Part shown: piece after piece, positions 1-7,504 of the stretch
Layout of the letters: the number at the start of each line of letters is the position of its first letter
Position numbering within the stretch: the first letter of the stretch is position 1
Source: Prevotellaceae bacterium
GTDB lineage: Bacteria; Bacteroidota; Bacteroidia; Bacteroidales; Bacteroidaceae
Assembly: GCA_021204885.1 (NCBI GenBank)
Contig: JAJPYP010000208.1
Span: forward strand, 1-14,335
Direction of reading: 5' to 3'
DNA: 14,335 nucleotides
Made by a program: the position numbers and the translations under genes
The notes under the pieces: model-generated
What the model was told of the DNA's origin: nothing
Databases searched by the model: none
Seen by the model: only the letters and a program-made list of their open reading frames with translations

Positions 1-1
1 C

Positions 2-2311
2 TTGCTGGACCACTTCAAGTACATCGTGCCGCAAGGCAGCCCCATGACGGGCATCGGCAACGACTACCAAATCGCTTCTCTTTCCAATTGCTTCGTCATA
101 GGCGTGGAGGGCGAGGCCGACTCTTACGGTGCCATCTTCCGCGTGGACGAGGAGCAGGTGCAACTCATGAAACGGCGCGGGGGCGTGGGGCATGACTTGT
201 CGCACATCCGCCCCAAAGGGTCGCCGGTGAAGAACTCGGCGCTTACTTCCACGGGCTTGGTGCCTTTCATGGAGCGTTATTCCAACTCTACGCGCGAGGT
301 GGCGCAAGACGGCCGTCGCGGGGCGTTGATGCTGAGCGTATCCATCAAGCATCCCGACTCGGAATCGTTCATAGACGCGAAGATGACCGAAGGAAAAGTG
401 ACGGGCGCCAACGTCTCGGTGAAGATTGACGACGAGTTCATGCAGGCCGCCATAGACAAGCGTCCTTACATGCAGCAGTATCCGGTCAACGCGGCGCATC
501 CGATAGTGAAGAAAGAGATAGACGCTTCGGCCTTGTGGAAGAAGATCGTGCACAATGCATGGAAGTCGGCCGAGCCGGGCGTGCTCTTCTGGGACACGAT
601 ACTGCGTGAATCGGTGCCCGATTGCTATGCCGACTTGGGCTACCGCACGGTGTCGACCAATCCTTGCGGGGAGATACCTTTGTGTCCTTACGATTCTTGC
701 CGGTTGTTAGCCATCAACCTTTACTCTTACGTGGTGCGTCCTTTCCACGACGACGCTTATTTCGACTTCGAGCTGTTCGAGCAGCACGTGAAGTTGGCGC
801 AACGCATCATGGACGATATTATCGACTTGGAGTTGGAGAAGATTGAGCGCATCATGGAGAAGATTGCCTCCGACCCCGAGAGTGACGACGTGAAGCACAC
901 GGAGTCGGCTTTGTGGAAGAAGATATACAAGAAGAGCGGGCAAGGACGGCGCACGGGTGTGGGCATCACCGCCGAGGGCGATATGTTGGCGGCATTGGGC
1001 TTGCGCTATGGTACGGAAGAGGCGACCGATTTCTCGGTGAGGGTGCACAAGACCATTGCCTTGAACGCTTACCGCTCGTCGGTGATGATGGCCAAGGAGC
1101 GCGGCGCGTTCGAGATATATGATGCGGAAAGGGAGAAGAATAACCCGTTCATAGGCCGCTTGCGCGAAGCCGACCCGCAGCTTTATGAGGATATGGTGAA
1201 ATACGGACGGCGCAACATCGCTTGCCTGACCATCGCGCCTACGGGAACCACGAGCTTGATGACGCAGACCACATCGGGTATAGAGCCGGTGTTCTTGCCG
1301 GTGTACAAGCGCCGCCGCAAGGTAAACCCCAACGACACCAATGTGCGCATCGACTTCGTGGACGACACGGGCGATGCCTTTGAGGAGTACATCGTGTTCC
1401 ATCCCAAGTTCGTTACTTGGATGGAGGCGAAGGGTTACAACCCTGCCAAGCGTTACACGCAGGAGGAGATTGACGAGATGGTAAAGCAATCGCCCTACTA
1501 CAAGGCCACTTCCAACGATGTGGACTGGCTCATGAAGGTGAAGATGCAGGGACGCATCCAGAAGTGGGTGGACCACTCCATCAGCGTGACCATCAACTTG
1601 CCCAACAACGTGGACGAGGAGTTGGTGAACCGGCTCTATGTGGAGGCTTGGCAGTCGGGTTGCAAGGGGTGTACGGTGTATCGCGACGGATCGCGCTCGG
1701 GCGTGCTCATCTCTACCAAGAAGGACAAGAAAGAGGAGTTGCCTCCTTGCAAACCGCCTGTAGTGGTGGAGGTACGTCCCAAGATATTGGAGGCCGACGT
1801 GGTGCGCTTCCAGAACAACAAGGAGAAGTGGGTGGCCTTCGTGGGGCTGCTTGACAACGACCCGTACGAGATATTCACCGGTGTATTGGATGATGACGAG
1901 GGCATCGTGCTGCCCAAGAACGTGACGACGGGCCACATCATCAAGAACGTGGACGAGAACGGCGTGAAGCGGTATGACTTCCAGTTCGAGAACAAGCGGG
2001 GCTACAAGGTTACCATCGAGGGCCTTTCAGAGAAGTTCAACAAGGAGTACTGGAACTACGCCAAGCTCATATCGGGCGTGCTGCGTTACCGCATGCCCAT
2101 CGTGCAGGTAATCAAGTTGGTTGACTCCATGCAGCTGGACAGCGAGAGCATCAACAACTGGAAGAACGGCGTGAGCCGCGCGTTGAAGAAGTATGTCCTT
2201 GACGGCACCGAGGCCAAGGGAAAGACTTGTCCCAACTGCGGTAACCAGACGCTGGTTTACCAAGAGGGTTGCCTCATCTGCAAGACGTGCGGTGCTTCGC
2301 GTTGCGGATAA
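2..2311 (+). CDS. nrdJ: Adenosylcobalamin-dependent (class II) ribonucleotide reductase, 5' end cut off by window edge
   Basis: Reduces ribonucleotides to deoxyribonucleotides in the cytosol with a B12-derived thiyl radical, without an oxygen-dependent small subunit. The visible 769 residues are open from the first base, so the true start lies upstream. Family members are usually somewhat over 800 residues, so perhaps 50-100 are missing. Key residues, numbered from the window edge: Cys30 in SLSNCFVIG and Cys233 are the likely redox pair; the finger loop NPCGEIPL at 220-227 carries the presumed radical Cys222 and Glu224; APTGTTS at 412-418 is the phosphate-binding loop. The 11-residue spacing of Cys222 and Cys233 matches the classical class II enzyme. 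Residues about 605-735 resemble the TSCPD-type domain of this subfamily. The C-terminus is a Cys-rich tail (CxxC at 743-746 and 760-763, plus Cys757 and Cys768), which in this family relays electrons or binds metal. It ends in TAA. Confidence 0.95.
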   Translation: MLDHFKYIVPQGSPMTGIGNDYQIASLSNCFVIGVEGEADSYGAIFRVDEEQVQLMKRRGGVGHDLSHIRPKGSPVKNSALTSTGLVPFMERYSNSTREVAQDGRRGALMLSVSIKHPDSESFIDAKMTEGKVTGANVSVKIDDEFMQAAIDKRPYMQQYPVNAAHPIVKKEIDASALWKKIVHNAWKSAEPGVLFWDTILRESVPDCYADLGYRTVSTNPCGEIPLCPYDSCRLLAINLYSYVVRPFHDDAYFDFELFEQHVKLAQRIMDDIIDLELEKIERIMEKIASDPESDDVKHTESALWKKIYKKSGQGRRTGVGITAEGDMLAALGLRYGTEEATDFSVRVHKTIALNAYRSSVMMAKERGAFEIYDAEREKNNPFIGRLREADPQLYEDMVKYGRRNIACLTIAPTGTTSLMTQTTSGIEPVFLPVYKRRRKVNPNDTNVRIDFVDDTGDAFEEYIVFHPKFVTWMEAKGYNPAKRYTQEEIDEMVKQSPYYKATSNDVDWLMKVKMQGRIQKWVDHSISVTINLPNNVDEELVNRLYVEAWQSGCKGCTVYRDGSRSGVLISTKKDKKEELPPCKPPVVVEVRPKILEADVVRFQNNKEKWVAFVGLLDNDPYEIFTGVLDDDEGIVLPKNVTTGHIIKNVDENGVKRYDFQFENKRGYKVTIEGLSEKFNKEYWNYAKLISGVLRYRMPIVQVIKLVDSMQLDSESINNWKNGVSRALKKYVLDGTEAKGKTCPNCGNQTLVYQEGCLICKTCGASRCG

Positions 2312-2317
2312 TGCCTT

Positions 2318-2349
2318 GCAAGCCCTTGCGGCCCGCTTCTGCGGCTTGC
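2318..2349 (+). terminator. Stem-loop between nrdJ and malQ, weak terminator candidate
   Basis: Seven bases just after the nrdJ stop (GCAAGCC, 2318-2324) pair perfectly with GGCTTGC (2343-2349). A smaller GCG/CGC pairing (2328-2330 with 2334-2336) lies inside the loop. It sits in the 81-base gap before malQ, the only real spacer in the right-pointing block. No run of T follows, only GGTTTGTGC, so it is at best a poor intrinsic terminator. It might instead be an mRNA-stabilising or attenuating hairpin. I see no convincing Bacteroidetes promoter box in the rest of this gap. Confidence 0.3.
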
Positions 2350-2392
2350 GGTTTGTGCTATGGTTTATGGTTGAACGTTTTAGGCTTTCGGT

Positions 2393-5095
2393 ATGAAATT
2401 ATGCTTTGATATAGAGTATCGCACTACTTGGGGTGAAGAGGTGCGGGTACTGGGTGACATTCCCGAGTTGGGAGGCGAATCGCCCGGTGAGGCGTTGCCG
2501 CTGCATACGGTAGACGGCATCCGTTGGCAAGGAGAGGTGGAGGCGGCGTTGCCTTGCAAGCGCGAGTTGCATTACTTGTACCAAATCTACCGCGACGGAA
2601 AGGCTGTGCGCACCGAGTGGCATGCCCTTCCCCGCACGCTCCATCTCCATGACAACGAAGGGCAGGTGTACCGCCTCGTTGACGATTGGAAGGATTTGCC
2701 TGAACAAGCCTGTTTTTATACGTCGGCCTTTACGGAATCCTTGCTGGCACGCCGCAAGAGCGGTGTGCCTCCCATCGTGTTCAAGCGCGGCTTGCAGGTG
2801 AAAGCCTATGCTCCTTGTATAGGAAGCGGGTATGTATTGGGGCTTTGCGGCAACCAACCGGCATTGGGCAACTGGAATGCGGACAGGGCGCTCTTGATGA
2901 ACGATGCCTGCTTTCCCGAGTGGCAGGTGGCGTTGGATGCGCAAGGCTTGAGATACCCTTTGGAGTACAAGTTCGTGCTCTACTCCTTGAAGACACGCCG
3001 TGCGGTGGCGTGGGAGGAGGGTTCCAACCGACGTCTTGACGAGCCTTGGCTTGGCGAGAACGAGATGTTGGTCATAGGCGACCGCTATCCTTGCTTTAAC
3101 CTGCCTGCATGGAAAGGGGCGGGAGTGACCGTGCCTGTCTTCTCCCTTCGTTCAAAGCAAAGCTATGGAGTGGGGGACTTCGGCGACTTGAAGCGCTTGG
3201 TGGATTGGGCGGCCGCCACGGGTCAGCAAGTGGTACAGATACTTCCCGTCAACGATACTACGCTGACCCATACTTGGAGTGACTCTTATCCTTATAACGG
3301 CATCTCCATCTATGCGTTGCACCCCATGTATGCCGACTTGGAACAGGTGGGCACGTTGAAAGACGAAGAGGCGATGAAGCGCTTCCGCGAGCGGCGTGAG
3401 GCGTTGAACGCCTTGCCGGCGGTGGACTATGAAGCGGTAAACAAGCTTAAATGGGAGTACTTCGAGTTGATATTCCGTCAGGAAGGGGAGGCGGTATTGG
3501 CTTCGAAGGCTTTCCGCTCCTTCTACGATACGAACAGGGAATGGTTGCAGCCATACGCCGCTTTCAGCTACTTGCGCGATGTGTACGGTACGCCCGACTT
3601 CCACCGGTGGCCCAAGTATGGGGAGTACCGCCAAAAGGAGATTGCGCCGTTGTGCTCCATACACTCTGAGGCCTATCCCCGGTTGTCCCTCTACTATTAT
3701 ATCCAGTACCACCTGCACCTGCAACTCTCGGCGGCTTCGGCTCATGCGCGGGCAAAGGGGGTGGTGCTGAAAGGGGACATACCCATCGGCATCAGCCGCG
3801 ACAGCGTGGAGGCTTGGGTGGAACCTTTCTACTTCAATATGAACGGACAGGCCGGCGCACCGCCCGATGACTTCTCGACGAACGGACAGAACTGGGGCTT
3901 CCCCACTTATAACTGGGAAGTGATGGCGCGTGACGGTTACAGCTGGTGGATGAAGCGCTTCCGCAAGATGGCGGGTTACTTCGACGCTTACCGCATAGAC
4001 CATATACTTGGCTTCTTCCGCATTTGGGAGATACCGATGCATGCCGTACACGGATTGATGGGGCAGTTCTCGCCCGCCTTGCCCCTGTCGGTCGAGGAGA
4101 TTGCGACGTATGGCTTGACGTTCCGCAAGGAGTTCCTGCATCCTTATATCCATGACGCTTTCTTGGAAGCGCTTTTCGGTATGCAAACGGAGAAGGTGAA
4201 GCGGGCTTTCCTTGAGCCGACCGGCGAGCCGGGCGTGTACCGCATGCGGCCCGGCTTTGAAACGCAACGGAAGGTGGAGGCTTGGTTTGCCGACAGGCAG
4301 GACGAGGAGAGCTTGCGTGTGCGCGACGGGCTTTACACTTTAATCAGCGAAGTGCTCTTCTTGCCCGACCGCAAGGACCCGCGACTGTATCATCCGCGCA
4401 TCGGCGTGCAGCGCGATTATGTGTTCCGTTCTTTGACCGTGCGCGAGCAGATGGCTTTCAACCGCTTGTATGAGCACTATTTCTATCATCGGCACAACGA
4501 CTTCTGGCGGGAGCAGGCCATGCGGAAGTTGCCGCAGCTTACCGAGGCTACTCGCATGTTGGTGTGTGGGGAGGATTTGGGCATGATACCCGATTGTGTG
4601 CCTTGGGTGATGCACGACTTGCGCATTCTCTCCTTGGAGATACAGCGCATGCCCAAGGAGTTCGGGCAGGCTTTCGGGCATCCCGAGCGTTACCCTTACC
4701 GTTCGGTGTGCACCATCTCCACGCACGACATGTCTACCTTGCGGGGATGGTGGGAGGAGGACTATCCGCAGATACAACGTTATTACAACGAGGTGTTGGG
4801 ACACGAGGGCGTAGCGCCCGAAGTCGCCACGCCTGAATTGTGTGAGGAGGTGATACGCCAACACTTGCAAGGCAACTCCATGTTGTGCATCCTCTCGTTG
4901 CAGGACTGGTTGTCGATAGACGGTGAAAGGCGTAATCCGGATGTAGGGCAAGAGCGCATCAACGTGCCGGCCAATCCGCATAACTATTGGCGGTATCGCA
5001 TGCACTTGACGCTTGAAGCGTTGATGGAGGCCGGTGATTTGAACAGGCGGATAAAGGAACTGATTGTGGAATCGGGTAGGGGAAAGGTGTCATGA
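2393..5095 (+). CDS. malQ: 4-alpha-glucanotransferase (GH77, DPE2-type) with two N-terminal CBM20 starch-binding domains
   Basis: Transfers glucan segments between maltodextrins, releasing glucose; a cytosolic step in using maltose and starch breakdown products. The 900-residue protein has a CBM20 at about 1-100 (pattern WGEEVRVLGDIPELGG), a second at about 127-225 (GNQPALGNWNADRA), and a GH77 domain from about 247 to the end. Presumed catalytic residues: nucleophile Asp536 in YRIDH, acid/base Glu727 in CGEDLG, and Asp779 in STHDMSTLRG. The 191-residue spacing from nucleophile to acid/base is about 145 longer than in short amylomaltases such as the Thermus enzyme. That insertion plus paired CBM20 domains is the layout of plant cytosolic DPE2, also known in Bacteroides. 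There is no signal peptide. The ATG at 2393 opens directly into the first CBM20 strand, which supports this start. Its TGA overlaps the folB ATG by 4 bases. Confidence 0.95.
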   Translation: MKLCFDIEYRTTWGEEVRVLGDIPELGGESPGEALPLHTVDGIRWQGEVEAALPCKRELHYLYQIYRDGKAVRTEWHALPRTLHLHDNEGQVYRLVDDWKDLPEQACFYTSAFTESLLARRKSGVPPIVFKRGLQVKAYAPCIGSGYVLGLCGNQPALGNWNADRALLMNDACFPEWQVALDAQGLRYPLEYKFVLYSLKTRRAVAWEEGSNRRLDEPWLGENEMLVIGDRYPCFNLPAWKGAGVTVPVFSLRSKQSYGVGDFGDLKRLVDWAAATGQQVVQILPVNDTTLTHTWSDSYPYNGISIYALHPMYADLEQVGTLKDEEAMKRFRERREALNALPAVDYEAVNKLKWEYFELIFRQEGEAVLASKAFRSFYDTNREWLQPYAAFSYLRDVYGTPDFHRWPKYGEYRQKEIAPLCSIHSEAYPRLSLYYYIQYHLHLQLSAASAHARAKGVVLKGDIPIGISRDSVEAWVEPFYFNMNGQAGAPPDDFSTNGQNWGFPTYNWEVMARDGYSWWMKRFRKMAGYFDAYRIDHILGFFRIWEIPMHAVHGLMGQFSPALPLSVEEIATYGLTFRKEFLHPYIHDAFLEALFGMQTEKVKRAFLEPTGEPGVYRMRPGFETQRKVEAWFADRQDEESLRVRDGLYTLISEVLFLPDRKDPRLYHPRIGVQRDYVFRSLTVREQMAFNRLYEHYFYHRHNDFWREQAMRKLPQLTEATRMLVCGEDLGMIPDCVPWVMHDLRILSLEIQRMPKEFGQAFGHPERYPYRSVCTISTHDMSTLRGWWEEDYPQIQRYYNEVLGHEGVAPEVATPELCEEVIRQHLQGNSMLCILSLQDWLSIDGERRNPDVGQERINVPANPHNYWRYRMHLTLEALMEAGDLNRRIKELIVESGRGKVS

Positions 5096-5481
5096 CGGCT
5101 TGGCTTGTGTTGAAAGGCCTTCGCTTTTATGCCTGCCACGGTGTGGGGGAACAGGAGCGGTTGACAGGTAACGAGTTTACGGTGGATTTGCGCCTGAATG
5201 TGGGCTGGCCGCGTGCCATCGATACGGATGAGGTGGCGGATACCGTGAATTATGCCGATGTGTATGAAGCGGTGAAAGCGGAGATGGGCATCCCTTCCCG
5301 GTTGTTGGAGCATGCGGGAGGACGCATCGTGAAGCGGCTGTTCCGCGCGTTTCCTTCAATCAATTCTATCGAATTGAAACTTCTCAAACGCAATCCGCCT
5401 ATGGGTGCGGATATGGAAGCCGCCGGTGTGGAGCTTCATTGCGACAGGGAAGGGTTTATGACAGGGGAAGCATCCGTGTGA
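5092..5481 (+). CDS. folB: Dihydroneopterin aldolase
   Basis: Cleaves 7,8-dihydroneopterin to 6-hydroxymethyl-7,8-dihydropterin and glycolaldehyde in folate synthesis; cytosolic, normally a homo-octamer. At 129 residues it is of typical family size. The active-site set is complete and close to the Staphylococcus aureus numbering: Glu22 (in GVGEQER), Tyr54 (in TVNYADVY), Glu73 (in RLLEHAGG) and Lys99 (in LLKRNPPMG). The N-terminal LKGLRFYACHGV is the usual first strand. Its start overlaps the malQ stop as ATGA, so translation is probably coupled although the two pathways are unrelated. The last 26 bases overlap the end of the opposing GT2 gene. The conserved fold ends near residue 120; the last ten or so residues look like a dispensable tail. 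Confidence 0.95.
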   Translation: MTAWLVLKGLRFYACHGVGEQERLTGNEFTVDLRLNVGWPRAIDTDEVADTVNYADVYEAVKAEMGIPSRLLEHAGGRIVKRLFRAFPSINSIELKLLKRNPPMGADMEAAGVELHCDREGFMTGEASV

Positions 5482-6493
5482 GTTGTGAAAAGCGTCGCTT
5501 GCCACGGAAGTAGTAGGCCAAAAGCAGGGAGTGTGGCATACGCTCGGGAATGGATGTGACGATGGTTTCCTTTAGATTCTCTTCTCTGGCGGCAGTGAAC
5601 GTGGGGCGCAGCTTGCGGTAGGCCCGTAGGGCTTGTATCACGGCCCAAGCATTGGCGAGTTCTCCTTTTAATAAAAGGTGTGTGGCGGCGGCGTAATCGA
5701 GCAGACGGCGTACACGCATTACCGGCTTTAACTCTGCCGCCGGCAAGTTCTTATAGAGCATCAAGAGGTTGTTGCGGAAGTTGAGGAACGTCTTTTGGGG
5801 ATTTGTCTTGCTTAGCGTGGCACCGCCTACATGATACACCACACTCTCGGGGATACAGGCCAAGAGGTAACCACGGGCTCGAAGGCGCCAGCACAGGTCT
5901 ATCTCTTCCATGTGCGCGAAGAAGCGTCCGTCCAATCCGCCCGCTTGACGATAAACGGCGGTGCGGATGCAGAGGGCGGCACCTGTCGCCCAAAACAGCG
6001 GACATACATCATCGTATTGTCCCTTGTCTTCTTCAACGACACCCAGTATGCGCCCCCTACAGAAAGGATAACCGTAACGGTCTATGAAGCCGCCGGCAGC
6101 TCCGGCATATTCAAACCGGCTCCGCTCTTTCAGGCTACGTATCTTGGGCTGGCAGGCGGCAGTCTTGGGATGCGCGTCCATGTAGTCTACAAGCGGTGGC
6201 AGCCATCCTTCCGTTACTTCTACATCGGAGTTCAGCAATACGGTATAAGTGGCCTCCACTTGCCGTATGGCTTGGTTATACCCTTCGGCAAAGCCCAAGT
6301 TCTCTGTAAAGAGGAGCAGGCGCACGGTGGGGAACTCCTCTTTCAATAGCTCGACGGAACCGTCGGTGGAGCCGTTGTCGGCCACATAGATGGTCACGCC
6401 TTGGGCTTGGGAGTGGCGCGACACCGAGGGGAGGAAGGTACGTAGCATTTCCCGACCGTTCCAGTTCAGTATGATGATGGCTACCTTATCCAT
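5456..6493 (-). CDS. Family 2 glycosyltransferase (rhamnosyltransferase-like)
   Basis: A 345-residue GT-A fold inverting glycosyltransferase, probably adding a sugar to an envelope glycan; donor and acceptor cannot be told from the sequence. The N-terminus VAIIILNWNG and VADNGSTDGS (37-46) are the nucleotide-sugar binding strands. NSDVEV (88-93) holds the metal-binding Asp motif, and HMEEIDLCWR (194-203) carries the likely catalytic acidic residues. PLFWATGAALCIR (165-177) and YHVGGATLSK (220-229) are typical of the WbbL-like branch. The last 100 residues are basic and helical-looking, without a clear membrane segment. It is the last gene of the left-pointing block; its ATG lies inside the end of the acyltransferase gene (8-base overlap), which implies translational coupling. 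The C-terminus overlaps folB on the other strand. No terminator hairpin is visible at its end. Confidence 0.9.
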   Translation of the reverse strand: MDKVAIIILNWNGREMLRTFLPSVSRHSQAQGVTIYVADNGSTDGSVELLKEEFPTVRLLLFTENLGFAEGYNQAIRQVEATYTVLLNSDVEVTEGWLPPLVDYMDAHPKTAACQPKIRSLKERSRFEYAGAAGGFIDRYGYPFCRGRILGVVEEDKGQYDDVCPLFWATGAALCIRTAVYRQAGGLDGRFFAHMEEIDLCWRLRARGYLLACIPESVVYHVGGATLSKTNPQKTFLNFRNNLLMLYKNLPAAELKPVMRVRRLLDYAAATHLLLKGELANAWAVIQALRAYRKLRPTFTAAREENLKETIVTSIPERMPHSLLLAYYFRGKRRFSQLTRMLPLS

Positions 6494-7463
6494 GACGTGT
6501 TCCTGTGGTTTTCGTATCGTTCATGGGTGGTGTATGTGCAGAGCGTGTGTCGCTTTCTTCTTTATGATACCGTTCTACATCTGCTTTCTTCAGTTTCCAC
6601 CGTCGGTGTGACCATAACCAGTAAGCGGGCTCACGCCGGATGGTCTTCTCCAAACGACGGGCGAACATCTCGGTTATCTCTCCGTCGGCGGTGGCTTTGG
6701 GATTGTCTGTCATGAGGTCGAACCACACTTTGCAGTAGCCGCGACGCACGCGCTCCAGCTCGCAGTAGCACACGGCGAAACCGAACTTTTTGGCGATGCG
6801 TTCGGCACCGTCCATGAAGCTTGTCTCTTGGTTGAGGAAGGTGGTCCAATGGTGGGCTTCGTTGGGTTTAGGTGACTGGTCGGTGACAAGGCCGATGACC
6901 GCCCGCTTACCCGAGCGTGCCAATTGGATCATCTCGCGTGCCACCGAGTGCTTGGGTACCATCTTGGTGCCGAAGCGGGAGCGTATCTTCAGGAAAATAT
7001 CGTCGAGACTGTGGTTGTGTAACGGCTTGTACACCTGCATGAGGTAGTCTTTGGGGTCGAGGAAGTAGGTAATGCCCATGGTCCATTCGAAGTTGGCGTA
7101 ATGGGGGACGAGCAATAGAACGCCTCCGCACTCCTTTACTTTGGATAAACAGAGTTCCTTGTTGGGGAATTCCATGTGACGGAAGAACTCCTCATGGGAG
7201 AGCCTGAGCAGCTTGAGTTGCTCCAACATGTAGTCGCATAGATAATGGTAAAACCTGCGTTCAATGCGGCGTAGTTCGCGCTTCGTCTTTTCGGGGAAAG
7301 AGCGGCGCAGGTTCTCGCGTACCACGCGCAAGCGGTAACGCACTACATGGTGTATGAGCGGGCAGATGAGGTCGGAGAGCAGGTGGAGTACCGCGAAAGG
7401 AAGCCCTGCAAGCAACCAGATGCAAGCATATATGAGTTTGTAGGTAAGTTTAGAAGCGGCCAT
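6486..7463 (-). CDS. lpxL: LpxL/HtrB-family lipid A (lysophospholipid) acyltransferase
   Basis: Adds a secondary acyl chain to a lipid A precursor at the inner face of the inner membrane; this is the family role, and the exact substrate is inferred. About 325 residues: one hydrophobic N-terminal anchor (about residues 9-35), a basic stretch, then the catalytic HX4E motif in VPHYANFEW. The His and Glu are residues 121 and 126 counted from the ATG used here, in the position known for E. coli LpxL. VTDQSPKP and the C-terminal YWLWSHRRWK are further family signatures. The frame stays open two codons upstream to a TTG at 7469, but the ATG at 7463 is a better start. mtaB ends 41 bases upstream on the same strand, and the stop lies 8 bases inside the downstream glycosyltransferase. 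The symbol is by family only. Confidence 0.88.
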   Translation of the reverse strand: MAASKLTYKLIYACIWLLAGLPFAVLHLLSDLICPLIHHVVRYRLRVVRENLRRSFPEKTKRELRRIERRFYHYLCDYMLEQLKLLRLSHEEFFRHMEFPNKELCLSKVKECGGVLLLVPHYANFEWTMGITYFLDPKDYLMQVYKPLHNHSLDDIFLKIRSRFGTKMVPKHSVAREMIQLARSGKRAVIGLVTDQSPKPNEAHHWTTFLNQETSFMDGAERIAKKFGFAVCYCELERVRRGYCKVWFDLMTDNPKATADGEITEMFARRLEKTIRREPAYWLWSHRRWKLKKADVERYHKEESDTRSAHTPPMNDTKTTGTRHG

Positions 7464-7504
7464 ATTCAAATTATAGTAGCGGTGGAAAGTAATGCGTTTA
7501 TACC

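Noticed and set aside
707..1936. Long open frame (409 codons) on the minus strand opposite nrdJ
   Set aside because: Its translation is rich in His, Arg, Leu and Val without any family motif, the usual shadow of a GC-rich gene. The plus-strand frame carries the conserved reductase motifs.
2350..2392. Possible promoter before malQ (TTTG at 2352 and TAGGCTTTC at 2381)
   Set aside because: The second element does not fit TAnnTTTG and the spacing is wrong.
3152..4267. Open frame of 371 codons on the minus strand opposite malQ
   Set aside because: No recognisable domain and shadow-like composition; it lies wholly within the GH77 domain of malQ.
7464..7469. TTG start two codons upstream for the lpxL-like gene
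   Set aside because: An ATG follows two codons later and gives the same family N-terminus.
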